Both the position numbers and the translations under genes were made by a program. Positions 36,210 to 45,778 of a stretch of DNA of 64,000 nucleotides are shown one piece after another. The notes beneath the pieces are model-generated. The model saw only the letters and a program-made list of their open reading frames with translations. It did not search any database and had not been told where the DNA came from. Where the stretch lies: contig CAZGUY010000001.1 of NCBI GenBank assembly GCA_964528795.1, positions 13,958 to 77,957 on the forward strand, read 5' to 3'. How positions within the stretch are numbered: the first letter of the stretch is position 1; every line of letters starts with the position of its first letter. The DNA is from DATFJC01 sp964528795 (lineage in GTDB: Bacteria > Patescibacteriota > Patescibacteriia > UBA2591 > UBA6264).

Positions 36210-39200
36210 ATGAATATTTTAAAAGGTAAACGCAAAATATGGCTAATGATAGCTTTAATAGCTATAGCTTTTGTGATACCCCAGCTTGGTCTTGCTGACA
36301 TTGGACAAGCAGTTGCTCAAATAATATCAAGTGCTGTTTTAAATGTAGTTAATTTTTTAGTGGGTTGGTTGATTACTCTTTTGGTTAAAGTTTTTGTTGC
36401 TGTTGCTCAATATAATCAATTTATAGCTTCAGCTGCTGTTTCAAAGGGTTGGATTATTATTCGGGATGTATTTAATATGTTTTTTGTTATAGCTTTATTA
36501 ATTATTGCTTTTTCTACTGTTTTAGGAATTCAGAAATATCATTATAAACGAATATTACTTAGTTTATTAATAGCAGCTGTTTTAGTTAATTTTTCAAAAT
36601 TAATTTGTGGTATTTTTATTGATATATCGCAAGTTTTAATGCTTACGTTTGTTGGTGCTTTTAAAGATGTGGCTGGTGGTAATTTAATTGAAATGATGGG
36701 TCTTAGGGGCTTGTTGTCTTTAAAGTCAGGAGCTGGTCAGGATGTCGGAGGTGCCGAGATAATGGGAGCTACTCTTTTAGCTCTTATAATGGCAGTTGTT
36801 TCGGTAGTAGTTTTAGGAGTGATAGTAATGATTTTAATATTTAGGATAGTTTGGCTTTGGTTTTTGGTGGTCTTATCTCCTTTAGCCTTTGTATCTACTG
36901 TTTTACCGAGCACTGAAAGGTATGGTAGAAGATGGTGGTCACAGTTTGGTAAAGAAATTGTAGTTGGACCAGTTTTAGCATTTTGTTTATGGCTTTCATT
37001 TGCTGTAGTTCAACAAGGAGATATAGCTAAAGGGGTTGAATTTGAAGAAAAGCAAGCTGGGGCTAATCAAAGTACTTCTACAGATCAAAAAATTTCAGAA
37101 GCAGCTTCACCTCAATATATTTTAAATTTTATGCTTGGAATTGGAATGTTGGTTGGTTCTTTAATGGTAGCAGAAACATTAGGTGTTGCTGGTGCTGGAT
37201 TAGCTACTAAAGCAAAAGGTAAGTTAGAAGCTTATGCTAAAGGAGAAAAAGGTCCCCTTAAAGGAGCTAAGGAAGGTGCCAAAAGAGTTGGAAGAGCAGC
37301 TAAAGGTGTTGCTAAAGGAGCTGGAAAAGCAGCTGTCAAAACACCAGGCAAACTGGTTCAAGGTGGTCTTAAAAGTGTAGGAAGAAAAATGCAGAAGAAG
37401 GGTGGTAGAATGGAAAAGGTTGGAAAAGCAGTAGAGGTGGGAGCAGAACCTGTTAAAAACATTCAACAGCTTAAAGCTAATATAGGTGGGTATTTTGACA
37501 AAAAAGGGAAAAAGCGTAATGAAAGGATGAAAAAAAGAGAAGAAATTAGGAAAAGTGATAAATATGATACTAAAGAAGAGCGCAAAAAGGCTTTAAAAAA
37601 TGTAGAAGGCTCAAGTATTGTAGATGAGGCTATGTTTAATTTGTCAGAAACTTATAAAAGCACTGGATTTTCAGATAGACAAGCTATTTCTGCTGCTCAA
37701 ACTAAAAATATTCAAGAGACAATGGATAGATGGGAAAAACAAGGCAAAACAGATGATGAGATAGAGCTCCTTCTTGATAGAGGTTCAAAAACAGAATCTC
37801 AAGCGGCCGCACTAATGCTTGCTAAACGAGGTAAAATTGATAATCCAAATCTGCTAAAAAAGACAAGTAAATCATTATCAGGTCTTCCAGAGCTTAGTAA
37901 AAAATTTAATAAACATGCTAAAAAACAAATTGATCCAGATATTTTAGCAAAAGGTTTTTATAATGGTTTTAAAAGAGGTATGGACGACTTTAAGGATGTA
38001 ATGGATGATATAAAATCAGGTGATTTAGATCCAGCCAAATTTTTTAAAGAGCTTAGCGACGATAACTTTAATAAAATGGAAGAAGCTTCTGAAGGACAAT
38101 TGTTAACTAATTTATCAGAAATGTTAGATGGAGACGATTATAAAAATACTATATCTAAATTAAATAGAAGCACAAAAGGTAAAAAAAGATATAATAAAAT
38201 GCTTAAAAGTGTTGATACCTCTGAAATGGAAAGTAAAAAGGAGAAAGATAAATTTATTAAAGCTAATAGTGATCAGATTATGGAAATGGATCAGACAAAC
38301 TTTGATAAAATGCAAGAGCTTGCTGGAGAAGAGAATTTACTTTCCAAGGTATATGATTCAAAAGATAATGAAGATTTTGAATCTTGGGGCAATAAGATGA
38401 GAAACACTAAGAAGGGTAGACAATATTTAAATAGCTTAATTGATGGCAATGACAAAATTGAGGGAATGGATTCCTCTAAATTAGAATCAGAAGAAGATAA
38501 GCAAACCTTTGTAAGAACAACAGGTAGATTAGATTTTGTTTTAGAAAGCATTAAAAACCAGTCAGATATAATTGAAGAAAAATATAAACAACAAGAACAA
38601 GAAATAAAAGAGAGTGATAAATACGAAACAGAAGAAGAAAGAAAAAATGCTCTTAAAGATAACCAAAAAGCTAAAAAAGCTGAGATGAAAAAGAAAGTGG
38701 GGGTTGATGAGTTTATATCTGATAATAAAGGTATAATAATGAATAATCTTTCAGAAAAAGCTGCTAAAAATAAAGAAACTGTAAAAACCTTACTTGAAAA
38801 TAAGGCAATTAAAAGAAAAGATATTGATAATTTAGAAGGGAAAAATAAGAAAGCATTTTTAAATACGCTAGAGGAAGACTTGTTATCAGAACTTAACGCC
38901 AAAGGAGATACAAGCGATTTTGCTAACAAAGCTCGTAAAATATATGCTAAAATTAAAAACAATATTTCTCAAGCTTTTGAGGGTGCTACAGACCAGGTTC
39001 AAAATCAGTTGGGAACTATGATTGATAATAATGATATTAAAATTGAAGATATTGCTAAAAATAAACTTAAAAATGTTGACACAAAGACCATAGAGACCCT
39101 AGGAAACAAATTAAGTGGTAAGCAAGTTATAGAAATAGCAAAAAATAACAATTTTGCTTTAGCTAAAGAAATTTATAAAATAAGAAAAGCAAAAGGTAAT

Positions 39201-39302
39201 CTTTCTGATGCTGAAAAGGATAGTGAATGGTTTGATACTGACATGAATGGTAAATCTAGTAAAAAATCTTCAGATGTCTCTGATGGTTCATGGGGGGTAT
39301 AG
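36210..39302 (+). CDS. VirB6/TrbL-like membrane protein with long charged tail
   Basis: 1030 aa. Residues 1-330 hold a signal-like start (LADIGQAV) and about seven TM helices (VVNFLVGWLITLLVKVFVA, IALLIIAFSTVLGI, VVSVVVLGVIVMILIFRIVWLWFLVVLSPLAFV and others), the pattern of the polytopic VirB6/TrbL channel component of T4SS. Residues 335-1030 are a soluble Lys/Glu/Asp-rich helical tail with an Ala/Gly/Lys-rich neck (KGAKEGAKRVGRAAKGVAKG). Such extended VirB6 proteins are known in other bacteria. The tail contains an imperfect internal duplication: REEIRKSDKYDTKEERKKAL and EQEIKESDKYETEEERKNAL. Confidence 0.82.
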   Translation: MNILKGKRKIWLMIALIAIAFVIPQLGLADIGQAVAQIISSAVLNVVNFLVGWLITLLVKVFVAVAQYNQFIASAAVSKGWIIIRDVFNMFFVIALLIIAFSTVLGIQKYHYKRILLSLLIAAVLVNFSKLICGIFIDISQVLMLTFVGAFKDVAGGNLIEMMGLRGLLSLKSGAGQDVGGAEIMGATLLALIMAVVSVVVLGVIVMILIFRIVWLWFLVVLSPLAFVSTVLPSTERYGRRWWSQFGKEIVVGPVLAFCLWLSFAVVQQGDIAKGVEFEEKQAGANQSTSTDQKISEAASPQYILNFMLGIGMLVGSLMVAETLGVAGAGLATKAKGKLEAYAKGEKGPLKGAKEGAKRVGRAAKGVAKGAGKAAVKTPGKLVQGGLKSVGRKMQKKGGRMEKVGKAVEVGAEPVKNIQQLKANIGGYFDKKGKKRNERMKKREEIRKSDKYDTKEERKKALKNVEGSSIVDEAMFNLSETYKSTGFSDRQAISAAQTKNIQETMDRWEKQGKTDDEIELLLDRGSKTESQAAALMLAKRGKIDNPNLLKKTSKSLSGLPELSKKFNKHAKKQIDPDILAKGFYNGFKRGMDDFKDVMDDIKSGDLDPAKFFKELSDDNFNKMEEASEGQLLTNLSEMLDGDDYKNTISKLNRSTKGKKRYNKMLKSVDTSEMESKKEKDKFIKANSDQIMEMDQTNFDKMQELAGEENLLSKVYDSKDNEDFESWGNKMRNTKKGRQYLNSLIDGNDKIEGMDSSKLESEEDKQTFVRTTGRLDFVLESIKNQSDIIEEKYKQQEQEIKESDKYETEEERKNALKDNQKAKKAEMKKKVGVDEFISDNKGIIMNNLSEKAAKNKETVKTLLENKAIKRKDIDNLEGKNKKAFLNTLEEDLLSELNAKGDTSDFANKARKIYAKIKNNISQAFEGATDQVQNQLGTMIDNNDIKIEDIAKNKLKNVDTKTIETLGNKLSGKQVIEIAKNNNFALAKEIYKIRKAKGNLSDAEKDSEWFDTDMNGKSSKKSSDVSDGSWGV

Positions 39303-39325
39303 ATTTGTAAAAAAAGAATAAAAAT

Positions 39326-40759
39326 ATGGAAAAATCTAATAAACAATCCAAAAAACAAAACATAAAAAATTTTAATGATTTACCAGATTGGGTAAAAGAT
39401 GAAGTTACTTCTGATAATACTATTAAAATAAATAAAAAAATTGTTGAAAAATTTGATTTATCTAATAAGCAAAAAAGTATATTATTTAAAATTTTGCGCA
39501 ATATTATTTTAAAAGATTTACCCCTTGATAGTGATAGATTATTAAAAAAATTAAAGCAAATAGAATTAGGGGACAAAAAAACAAAAGAGCTTGGATTAAT
39601 TATTGTTAAAAACCGACTTTTTCCTTTACAAGAATATTTTAAAAAAGATGTTAGGGAACTTTATAAAAACCTTGGAGGAAAGTTAGATAAAGATAGTGAA
39701 GAGAAATATAAGCCCAAAAGTGAAGTCAAGTTAGAACAAAAGATAGATCATATTATAGAAGAGTTAAATTTAGAGTTTGAGTCAGAAAAATTTAGGCAAA
39801 GATTTGAAGACATTATCACTCTATATTTAAAAGAAGTTCAAAGTAAAGTTGAAACAAAAATTCTCTTAAAAAGGGAAAAGGATATAGGTGGTCTTGGATT
39901 GAAAGAAAAAAAGATTAACAAGGTTTTGAATGTTATTGAAAAAGGTAAAACACCTGAAAGCCAAGAAAAAGAACAAAATATTAAAAAAGAAGTTGAAGAA
40001 AAGCCTAAAAAACAATCTCAAAAAAAAGACCAAAAATCAAAAGATAAATCAGAAACTGAGCGAGAGAGTGAAAAAAAGGAAATTAAAAAACCAAAAAGTA
40101 AAGCAATTGATAAAAATAAACTTAATGATTATGATAAACTTTTAAAAGATAAAGAATTTCAGGGAAGTCCTCAAAAAGAATCTGATTTTAAAAAGCAGGC
40201 CCAAGACATTTTTGATGATATATCTCAAGAAAAAGAAGATATTAAAAAAGAAAAGTTTAAAAAAGAAAAGCTTAAAAAAGAAGAAAAAAATAAAAAAGCA
40301 AAACAAACCAAAAAGGAAAAGGCTCAAAAAATAAAACCTAAAGTAAGAAGAAAATATCAGAAAAAGCAAGAAAAAAGCCAAAAAGATTTTAAAATTCCTG
40401 AACGCGAAAAAAAATTTGACAGTAAACCTACCCAAAGAGCTCATGGACCTATAGGAGAAATCAGAATTTTAACATTAGAAGATTTTCGAAGATGGGGTTC
40501 TCCCAAAAAAGCGGCTCAAAACATTAAAGATAAGATTAATTTATTAGGCGAAGAATCTGTATCAAAAAAGGCTCAAGCTATTAAAGCTTGGAAAAATTCT
40601 CAAATATACAAGCTTTATTTAAAAATTGGAGAAGAATCTATTAATAAAGAAGAACCTATTTCTGAAGTTATTAAAGAAAAACAAGAAAAGAACCTGCCAA
40701 CATTAACAGAAAAGGAATTTAATACTATACTAGAATTGAATGAGGATTTAAGATTTTAA
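39326..40759 (+). CDS. Lys/Glu-rich coiled-coil protein of unknown function
   Basis: 477 aa, no TM segment. The N-terminal 200 residues are helical; 205-370 are an extreme Lys/Glu/Gln low-complexity region. The C-terminal 100 residues (HGPIGEIRILTLEDFRRWG onward) look folded and may be the conserved part. Cytoplasmic by composition. It sits 23 bases after the VirB6-like gene and 9 bases before the PrgI-like gene, so it is probably a cytoplasmic accessory of the same machine. No homologue is recognised. Confidence 0.65.
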   Translation: MEKSNKQSKKQNIKNFNDLPDWVKDEVTSDNTIKINKKIVEKFDLSNKQKSILFKILRNIILKDLPLDSDRLLKKLKQIELGDKKTKELGLIIVKNRLFPLQEYFKKDVRELYKNLGGKLDKDSEEKYKPKSEVKLEQKIDHIIEELNLEFESEKFRQRFEDIITLYLKEVQSKVETKILLKREKDIGGLGLKEKKINKVLNVIEKGKTPESQEKEQNIKKEVEEKPKKQSQKKDQKSKDKSETERESEKKEIKKPKSKAIDKNKLNDYDKLLKDKEFQGSPQKESDFKKQAQDIFDDISQEKEDIKKEKFKKEKLKKEEKNKKAKQTKKEKAQKIKPKVRRKYQKKQEKSQKDFKIPEREKKFDSKPTQRAHGPIGEIRILTLEDFRRWGSPKKAAQNIKDKINLLGEESVSKKAQAIKAWKNSQIYKLYLKIGEESINKEEPISEVIKEKQEKNLPTLTEKEFNTILELNEDLRF

Positions 40760-40768
40760 AAAATATTT

Positions 40769-41218
40769 ATGCGTTTTATTGTACCTCAATTTATTGATGT
40801 AAAACCAAAGATTATCGGACCTATTACTCCAAGGCAATTCATTATTTTAATTGTTACCGGTCTTTTAATATTTGCTTCTTATAAACTAGCTGACTTCACT
40901 TTGTTTTTAATAGAAGGTTTCTTGTTTTTGGTCATTGGAGTTTCTTTTGCTTTTGTAAAAGTAAAAGGACGTCCTTTACACGAATTTTTCTTAAATGTTT
41001 TTGTAACTGTTAAAAATCCAAGTTTAAGGATTTGGAAAAAAGAAGAAGTTTCTTTAGAAGAAGAGGAAAAAAGAGCTGAACAAGAAAAAAAAGAAAAAAC
41101 TAAGGCAGCTCCTGCTAGAAAGCCCCTTTCTAGCTCCCATTTATCTCAAATTGCTTTAGTGGTTAACACTGGGGGGAAATATGAAGGAGAGAATAGGAAT
41201 CAAAATAATCAAAGTTAA
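40769..41218 (+). CDS. PrgI-family membrane protein
   Basis: 149 aa: MRFIVPQFIDVKPKIIGPITPRQFIILIVTGLLIF, with two TM segments (24-40 and 46-66) and then a soluble tail with FVKVKGRPLHEFFLNVFVTVKNPSLRIWKK. The start and the GRPL-x-x-F pattern match the PrgI family, small membrane proteins of Gram-positive T4SS that replace VirB3 and lie next to VirB4. The gene order here (PrgI then VirB4) is as expected. Confidence 0.85.
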   Translation: MRFIVPQFIDVKPKIIGPITPRQFIILIVTGLLIFASYKLADFTLFLIEGFLFLVIGVSFAFVKVKGRPLHEFFLNVFVTVKNPSLRIWKKEEVSLEEEEKRAEQEKKEKTKAAPARKPLSSSHLSQIALVVNTGGKYEGENRNQNNQS

Positions 41219-41230
41219 ATTTCAATAAAT

Positions 41231-41899
41231 ATGTCTAAAAAAAGAAAGAATTTACCTTCTGCTCAAAAACATTTGAATATTTCAGAAGTTAAAAATGATT
41301 GTGTGGTTTTAAAAAACGGCGCTTTAAGAGCCGTCCTTTTGGTTTCATCTTTAAATTTTGCTTTAAAATCTCAAGATGAACAAAAAGCTACCATTAATGG
41401 CTATATCCAATTTTTAAATAGCGTTGATTTTCCTATTCAAATACTTATTCAATCAAGACCCTTTAATATTAAACCTTATTTAACTAGGCTAGAAGAAAAA
41501 AGAAGAGAGCAGACCAATGAATTATTAAGACAACAAACAAAAGATTATATAAATTATGTTCAAGAACTAGTAGAACTTGGCGGCATTATGCATAAAAGGT
41601 TTTATATTGTTGTCCCTTATAATCCGATGGGAGATAAAGGGGAAGGTTTTTTTAGTAAATTGTTTAATATCTTTAGTGCTACTAAAACAATTAAGTTGAA
41701 AAGTAAAAAGTTTGAAAAATATAGAGAAAAATTATTTAAAAGGGTAGATAAAATTACGTCTTTAATTTCCGGAGTTGGATTAAAAGCTGTTCCTTTAGAT
41801 ACTCAGAGTTTAATTGAATTATTTTATAATAGTTATAATCCAGAAGAATCTCAGGTACAAAGATTAGAAAATTTAAAAAAATTAAAAGTTAAAAAATAA
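41231..41899 (+). CDS. TraC/VirB4 N-terminal-like protein
   Basis: 222 aa, no TM segment. Start MSKKRKNLPSAQKHLNISEVKNDCVVLKNGALRAVLLVSSLNF, a pattern of the N-terminal domain found before VirB4/TraC ATPases. No Walker motifs. It ends 5 bases before the ATPase gene. It is likely a VirB4 N-terminal domain encoded as a separate protein. The junction shows an ordinary stop and start rather than an obvious frameshift. Confidence 0.75.
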   Translation: MSKKRKNLPSAQKHLNISEVKNDCVVLKNGALRAVLLVSSLNFALKSQDEQKATINGYIQFLNSVDFPIQILIQSRPFNIKPYLTRLEEKRREQTNELLRQQTKDYINYVQELVELGGIMHKRFYIVVPYNPMGDKGEGFFSKLFNIFSATKTIKLKSKKFEKYREKLFKRVDKITSLISGVGLKAVPLDTQSLIELFYNSYNPEESQVQRLENLKKLKVKK

Positions 41900-41904
41900 A
41901 AAGT

Positions 41905-43815
41905 ATGGCCTTTAATTTAGATGAAATAGAAAAACAAATAAAAGAAGAGGGTAAGCAACCCAAAAAAAGGAGAAGAAAAGATGTAGAAAGTCAGGAAAGA
42001 GAAATTCTTGAAAGTGCAGAAAGCTATAGAAAAGGATTAGTTACAATAAAAGATTTAATAGCACCTTCTGCTATGAGGGTTTCACCTTCTTATCTTGAAT
42101 TAGGAGAACAATATGTGCGAACTATTTTTGTTACTACTTTTCCACGATATGTTAACGTAGGTTGGTTTACCCCTATTATTAATTTTAGCGAAACCAATAT
42201 AGATGTTTCAATGTATTTTTATCCGGTAAAGTCAGAAGTTATTTTAAAACAACTTAAAAAAAGAGTAGGAACACTTCAAGCAGAGTTATCAGCAGATAGA
42301 GAAAAAGGTTTACCAAGAGATCCTGTAAAAGAGACTGCTCTTCATGATATTGAAGATTTAAGACAAAGTTTAACAACCGGAACAGAACACTTTTTTCAAT
42401 TTTCTTTGTATGTCACTCTTTACGCTGATAACAAAGACAAACTAGATGATTATACTGAAAAGTTAGAAAATATGTTTTCTTCAAAATTAGTTTATACAAG
42501 GCGAGCCTTTTATCAGGCTGAACAGGGTTTTGCAGCAACCTTGCCTTTAGCTTATGATGAAGTAGGGGTATCAGTTAATATGAATTCTTCTGCTTGCGCT
42601 GCTAGCTTCCCTTTTATGTCAGCTGACTTGACCTCTAATGATGGGATTTTATATGGAGTCAACCGCCATAATAATAGTTTGATTTTATTTGATCGCTTTT
42701 CAATGCCTAATGCAAACTTTACTGTTTTTGCTACAAGTGGAGCAGGTAAAAGTTATTTTACTAAATTAGAAATTTTAAGAAGTCTAATGATGGGGACTGA
42801 TATTATAGTAATAGATCCTGAAAAAGAATATAAATATTTATCAGATGCAGTAGGTGGTACTTATGTTAATATATCTCTTTCTTCAAAGGCTAAATTAAAC
42901 CCCTTTGATCTTCCACAGAGTGTAAAGGGTATGAAAAGTGGCGATATAATTAGATCAGCCGTTATATCTGTTAAAGGGCTTTTAAGACTTATGATAGGAA
43001 CAGTGGGTAGTTCTGGCAAAAGAAGTTTTACTTCAAAAGAAGACTCTTTGCTTGATAGGGCTCTTTTAGAAACATATGCTAAAAAAGATATTGTACCAGG
43101 GGCTGACCTTAAAGGCGCTGAAGTGCCAGTTCTTAGTGACTTACAAGAAGTTTTAGAAGGAATGGAGGGAGGAGCAGAATTGGCAGAACGTTTAAAAAAA
43201 TATACTGAAGGTACTTTTGAAGGATTTTTAAATCATCCTACTAATGTTGAAATGGACAATCAATTAGTTACTTTCTCAGTTAGAGATTTAGAAGATGAGC
43301 TTAGACCATTGGCAGTTTATACAATTATTAATTATATTTGGAATGTTGTTCGATCAAAAATGAAAAAACGACTCCTTTTTATAGATGAGGCTTGGTGGTT
43401 AATGCAACACGAAGATAGTGCTAAGTTTTTGTTTGCTCTTGTAAAAAGAGCTAGAAAATATTATTTAGGAGTGACTACTATTACTCAAAACGTTAATGAT
43501 CTTTTAGGGTCTCAATACGGAGAGGCAATGGTGACAAATTCATCTTTAAAACTTCTTTTAAAGCAATCTCCAGCTGCTATTGAAACTATTGTAGATACAT
43601 TTATGTTGACTGAAAGTGAAAAATATCTTTTACTTGAAAGTGGAGTTGGGGAAGGTATATTTTTTGCTGGTACTAAACATGCAGCTATTAAGGTAGTAGC
43701 TTCTTATTCTGAGGACCAAATTATTACCTCAGACCCAGAAGAAATATTAAAAATTGAGAAATCAAAAGAGGAATTTGCTAAAAAGAAAAAACAAGAACAA
43801 AAAGATAATAATTAA
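41905..43815 (+). CDS. virB4: VirB4-like T4SS ATPase
   Basis: 636 aa. Powers substrate movement or pilus biogenesis at the cytoplasmic face. Walker A ATSGAGKS (276-283), Walker B LLFIDEAWW (Asp494, Glu495) and the VirB4 signature ITQNVNDLL. The N-terminal domain (about 60-250) has the typical TFPRYVNVGWFTPIINF segment. It is upstream of the VirB8-like candidate and is the best-supported T4SS component in the locus. Confidence 0.92.
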   Translation: MAFNLDEIEKQIKEEGKQPKKRRRKDVESQEREILESAESYRKGLVTIKDLIAPSAMRVSPSYLELGEQYVRTIFVTTFPRYVNVGWFTPIINFSETNIDVSMYFYPVKSEVILKQLKKRVGTLQAELSADREKGLPRDPVKETALHDIEDLRQSLTTGTEHFFQFSLYVTLYADNKDKLDDYTEKLENMFSSKLVYTRRAFYQAEQGFAATLPLAYDEVGVSVNMNSSACAASFPFMSADLTSNDGILYGVNRHNNSLILFDRFSMPNANFTVFATSGAGKSYFTKLEILRSLMMGTDIIVIDPEKEYKYLSDAVGGTYVNISLSSKAKLNPFDLPQSVKGMKSGDIIRSAVISVKGLLRLMIGTVGSSGKRSFTSKEDSLLDRALLETYAKKDIVPGADLKGAEVPVLSDLQEVLEGMEGGAELAERLKKYTEGTFEGFLNHPTNVEMDNQLVTFSVRDLEDELRPLAVYTIINYIWNVVRSKMKKRLLFIDEAWWLMQHEDSAKFLFALVKRARKYYLGVTTITQNVNDLLGSQYGEAMVTNSSLKLLLKQSPAAIETIVDTFMLTESEKYLLLESGVGEGIFFAGTKHAAIKVVASYSEDQIITSDPEEILKIEKSKEEFAKKKKQEQKDNN

Positions 43816-43826
43816 TCAAAGAATTT

Positions 43827-44423
43827 ATGAATAAAAAAATAACTTATTCTCTTGCTATAATCATTATTTTAATATTTGTATTTTTAGTTTTAAATAGTGT
43901 TTTAAAATGGGATGTTTTTAAAACTTCTGAAGTTAAAAATAATAATCAAAACATCTCTCAATCAGTAAATAATCAAGCTCAAAATCAAACTAATACAGAT
44001 AAAAAGACTAACCAAGAAGTGGCTACAAACCAAGAGCAAGAAAATGAAAAACAAGAGCAAGAAAATGTTGAATTAAAGCAAGCTTTAAAAGTAAAAGCTA
44101 GAACTTTTATTGAAAAATATGGTACTTATGCTTCTTATAATAAGGAAGAAAATTTTAATGAACTTAAAGGTTTGGTAACGCCATTTTTGTTTAATCAGTT
44201 AGAACAGCAGGCTCAAAATGTAAAAGAAGGTTTAAAAAGTATTAAAACTATTACTGCTTCAGTAAAAGTAACAAATATTAAAAAAGAAGAAATAGTTTGT
44301 GAAACAGAAATTCGTCAAGAAATTGAAAAACAAGAAGAAAGTGAAATTGTTTATAAAAAAGCAACTATTACCTTTAAAAAGCTTGCTAATGAATGGAGGG
44401 TAAATGATATTAAAATAAAATAA
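43827..44423 (+). CDS. Membrane-anchored protein, VirB8/NTF2-like candidate
   Basis: 198 aa: one TM helix (7-24), a Gln/Asn-rich linker (35-85), then an alpha+beta domain (about 88-198) with ALKVKARTFIEKYGTYASYN and ending FKKLANEWRVNDIKIK. The topology and closing strand resemble the VirB8/TcpC/NTF2-like domains of T4SS periplasmic proteins. The sequence match is only by pattern. It follows VirB4 by 11 bases. Confidence 0.6.
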   Translation: MNKKITYSLAIIIILIFVFLVLNSVLKWDVFKTSEVKNNNQNISQSVNNQAQNQTNTDKKTNQEVATNQEQENEKQEQENVELKQALKVKARTFIEKYGTYASYNKEENFNELKGLVTPFLFNQLEQQAQNVKEGLKSIKTITASVKVTNIKKEEIVCETEIRQEIEKQEESEIVYKKATITFKKLANEWRVNDIKIK

Positions 44424-44439
44424 ATTAATAAGCCTTTTT

Positions 44440-44796
44440 ATGGCTGACAATATTAAAGAAAAAGCAAAAGATACTAAGGCCACTATTAAGCGTTTAAGAA
44501 AAACTTATCGTGCTATAAACGCAGCAAGTGCTGGTAGTGTGGTGGGTATTATAATAACTTTTTTCTTAATGAATGGTCAGTTAATTTTAGGTAATTGGTT
44601 AAATGTTTCTAAGGTTCCTAAATTAACTACTCCGGAAATTATAATTGTTGGTTGTTTAGATTTTTTGCTTTTAACTATTGGATTGATAGTTTTTACTTTA
44701 CTTAGTATTACAATAGAAGCTTATGCTCATCCTTTTGAATTTTTTGCAAAAATGGGAGGAGCAGTGTGGGAAGATTTTAAAGGACTTTTTAAATAA
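44440..44796 (+). CDS. Small two-TM membrane protein, unknown function
   Basis: 118 aa, with a basic amphipathic N-terminus (KEKAKDTKATIKRLRKTYRA) and two TM helices (about 31-51 and 68-92). It ends in a short amphipathic tail. Its TAA stop overlaps the ATG of the next gene by one base (TAATG), suggesting translational coupling with the pilin-like protein. It could be a small inner-membrane T4SS component. No family is recognised. Confidence 0.65.
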   Translation: MADNIKEKAKDTKATIKRLRKTYRAINAASAGSVVGIIITFFLMNGQLILGNWLNVSKVPKLTTPEIIIVGCLDFLLLTIGLIVFTLLSITIEAYAHPFEFFAKMGGAVWEDFKGLFK

Positions 44797-45569
44797 TGAA
44801 TTTTATGAAATCAAAAATAATTTTAATCATATTAGTTTGCATATTTGTTAGTTTACCCGTTTTAGTATTTGCTCAGGAATTTTCTCCTCAGGTTAATATA
44901 CCTGATTCTAACCAATTCACTCCTGGTGAAAAAGTTGAAGTTACGGGTAATACTTTTGCTAATTATTTAATAGCAATTTATAATTGGGGGATAAGAGTTA
45001 TAATAGTTTTAGCGGTTGTTATGATTATGGTAGGTGGCTTTATGTGGATGACAGCTGGAGGAAGTTCGCAAAGGGTTAGTAAGGCTAAAGAAAGAATCAC
45101 TTCTGCTATAATAGGACTTATTTTAGCTCTTGGCTCTTATACTTTGCTTAATTTTATAAATCCTGAATTAGTTGCTTTTAGAAATTTGCGTTTAACAAAT
45201 GTATCGGGAGAAGAAACTCCTGAAGGATGCGAGGTTTATACTGATCTCGAGCCGCCTAAAAACAAAAAATTTTGTGATAAAGCCCAAGGTTGTAATTGGG
45301 ACGGACAGAAGTGTGTAAAGATGCAAAAAGAAGATTATTGTTTTTTAAATAATAGCGAGATTTTAGAGCACAAGTCTTCACTTATTTGTTGTTATAATAA
45401 TAGTGAAGATACATATACATATACTTATACGTCTTTAGGGTCTGCTCTTTCTGATTCAGAAGAAGATGTGTGCCAAAAAAATTGTGGAGATAATTGGCAA
45501 CAGTCAACAGAAGGACCAGATAACCTTAAAAAGTGTAAAGAAAAAATATTTGATCCTTTCACAACGTAA
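44796..45569 (+). CDS. T4SS-pilin-like protein with Cys-rich C-terminal extension
   Basis: 257 aa: signal peptide (8-28, ending VFAQ), pilin-like 2-TM core with GGFMWMTAGGSSQRVSKAKERITSAIIG (about 85-115), then a unique 120-residue Cys-rich domain (CDKAQGCNWDGQKCVKM, LICCYN, CQKNCGDNW). The ATG at 44805 is an alternative start. It joins a pilin core and a Cys-rich module in one protein, linking it to the giant Cys-rich protein in style. Confidence 0.75.
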   Translation: MNFMKSKIILIILVCIFVSLPVLVFAQEFSPQVNIPDSNQFTPGEKVEVTGNTFANYLIAIYNWGIRVIIVLAVVMIMVGGFMWMTAGGSSQRVSKAKERITSAIIGLILALGSYTLLNFINPELVAFRNLRLTNVSGEETPEGCEVYTDLEPPKNKKFCDKAQGCNWDGQKCVKMQKEDYCFLNNSEILEHKSSLICCYNNSEDTYTYTYTSLGSALSDSEEDVCQKNCGDNWQQSTEGPDNLKKCKEKIFDPFTT

Positions 45570-45619
45570 AACTTTTGATATTAGTTAATTGTTTTATAAT
45601 TTAAGAAATATTTTAAGGA

Positions 45620-45761
45620 GTGGTCCATAGTCAGTGCTGCGATAAATATTTTTACGATAACTGTAGTGAAATAGATGATAAGGCTGTTTGTGTGGGGTTT
45701 CTGATATGTGTGGAGATTTGGATGTTATTGGGATGGACTAGCCTGTAAAAAAGCAGAGTAA
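45620..45761 (+). pseudogene. Frameshifted Cys-rich remnant
   Basis: In the 209-base spacer a GTG-started 42-codon frame (45620-45748) reads HSQCCDKYFYDNCSEIDDKAVC. In the next frame the continuation reads GCYWDGLACKKAE and stops at 45761. The second part mirrors GCNWDGQKCVKM of the upstream gene's Cys-rich domain. One frameshift would join the two. It looks like a decayed duplicate of that Cys-rich module, although a sequencing error in a real small gene is possible. Confidence 0.5.
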
Positions 45762-45778
45762 ATAATTAAGATAATTAT

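Noticed and set aside
38291..38962. Minus-strand ORF of 223 codons inside the VirB6-like gene
   Set aside because: It is a shadow of the Lys/Glu-rich tail, whose complement lacks stops and yields Phe/Ser/Leu-rich nonsense.
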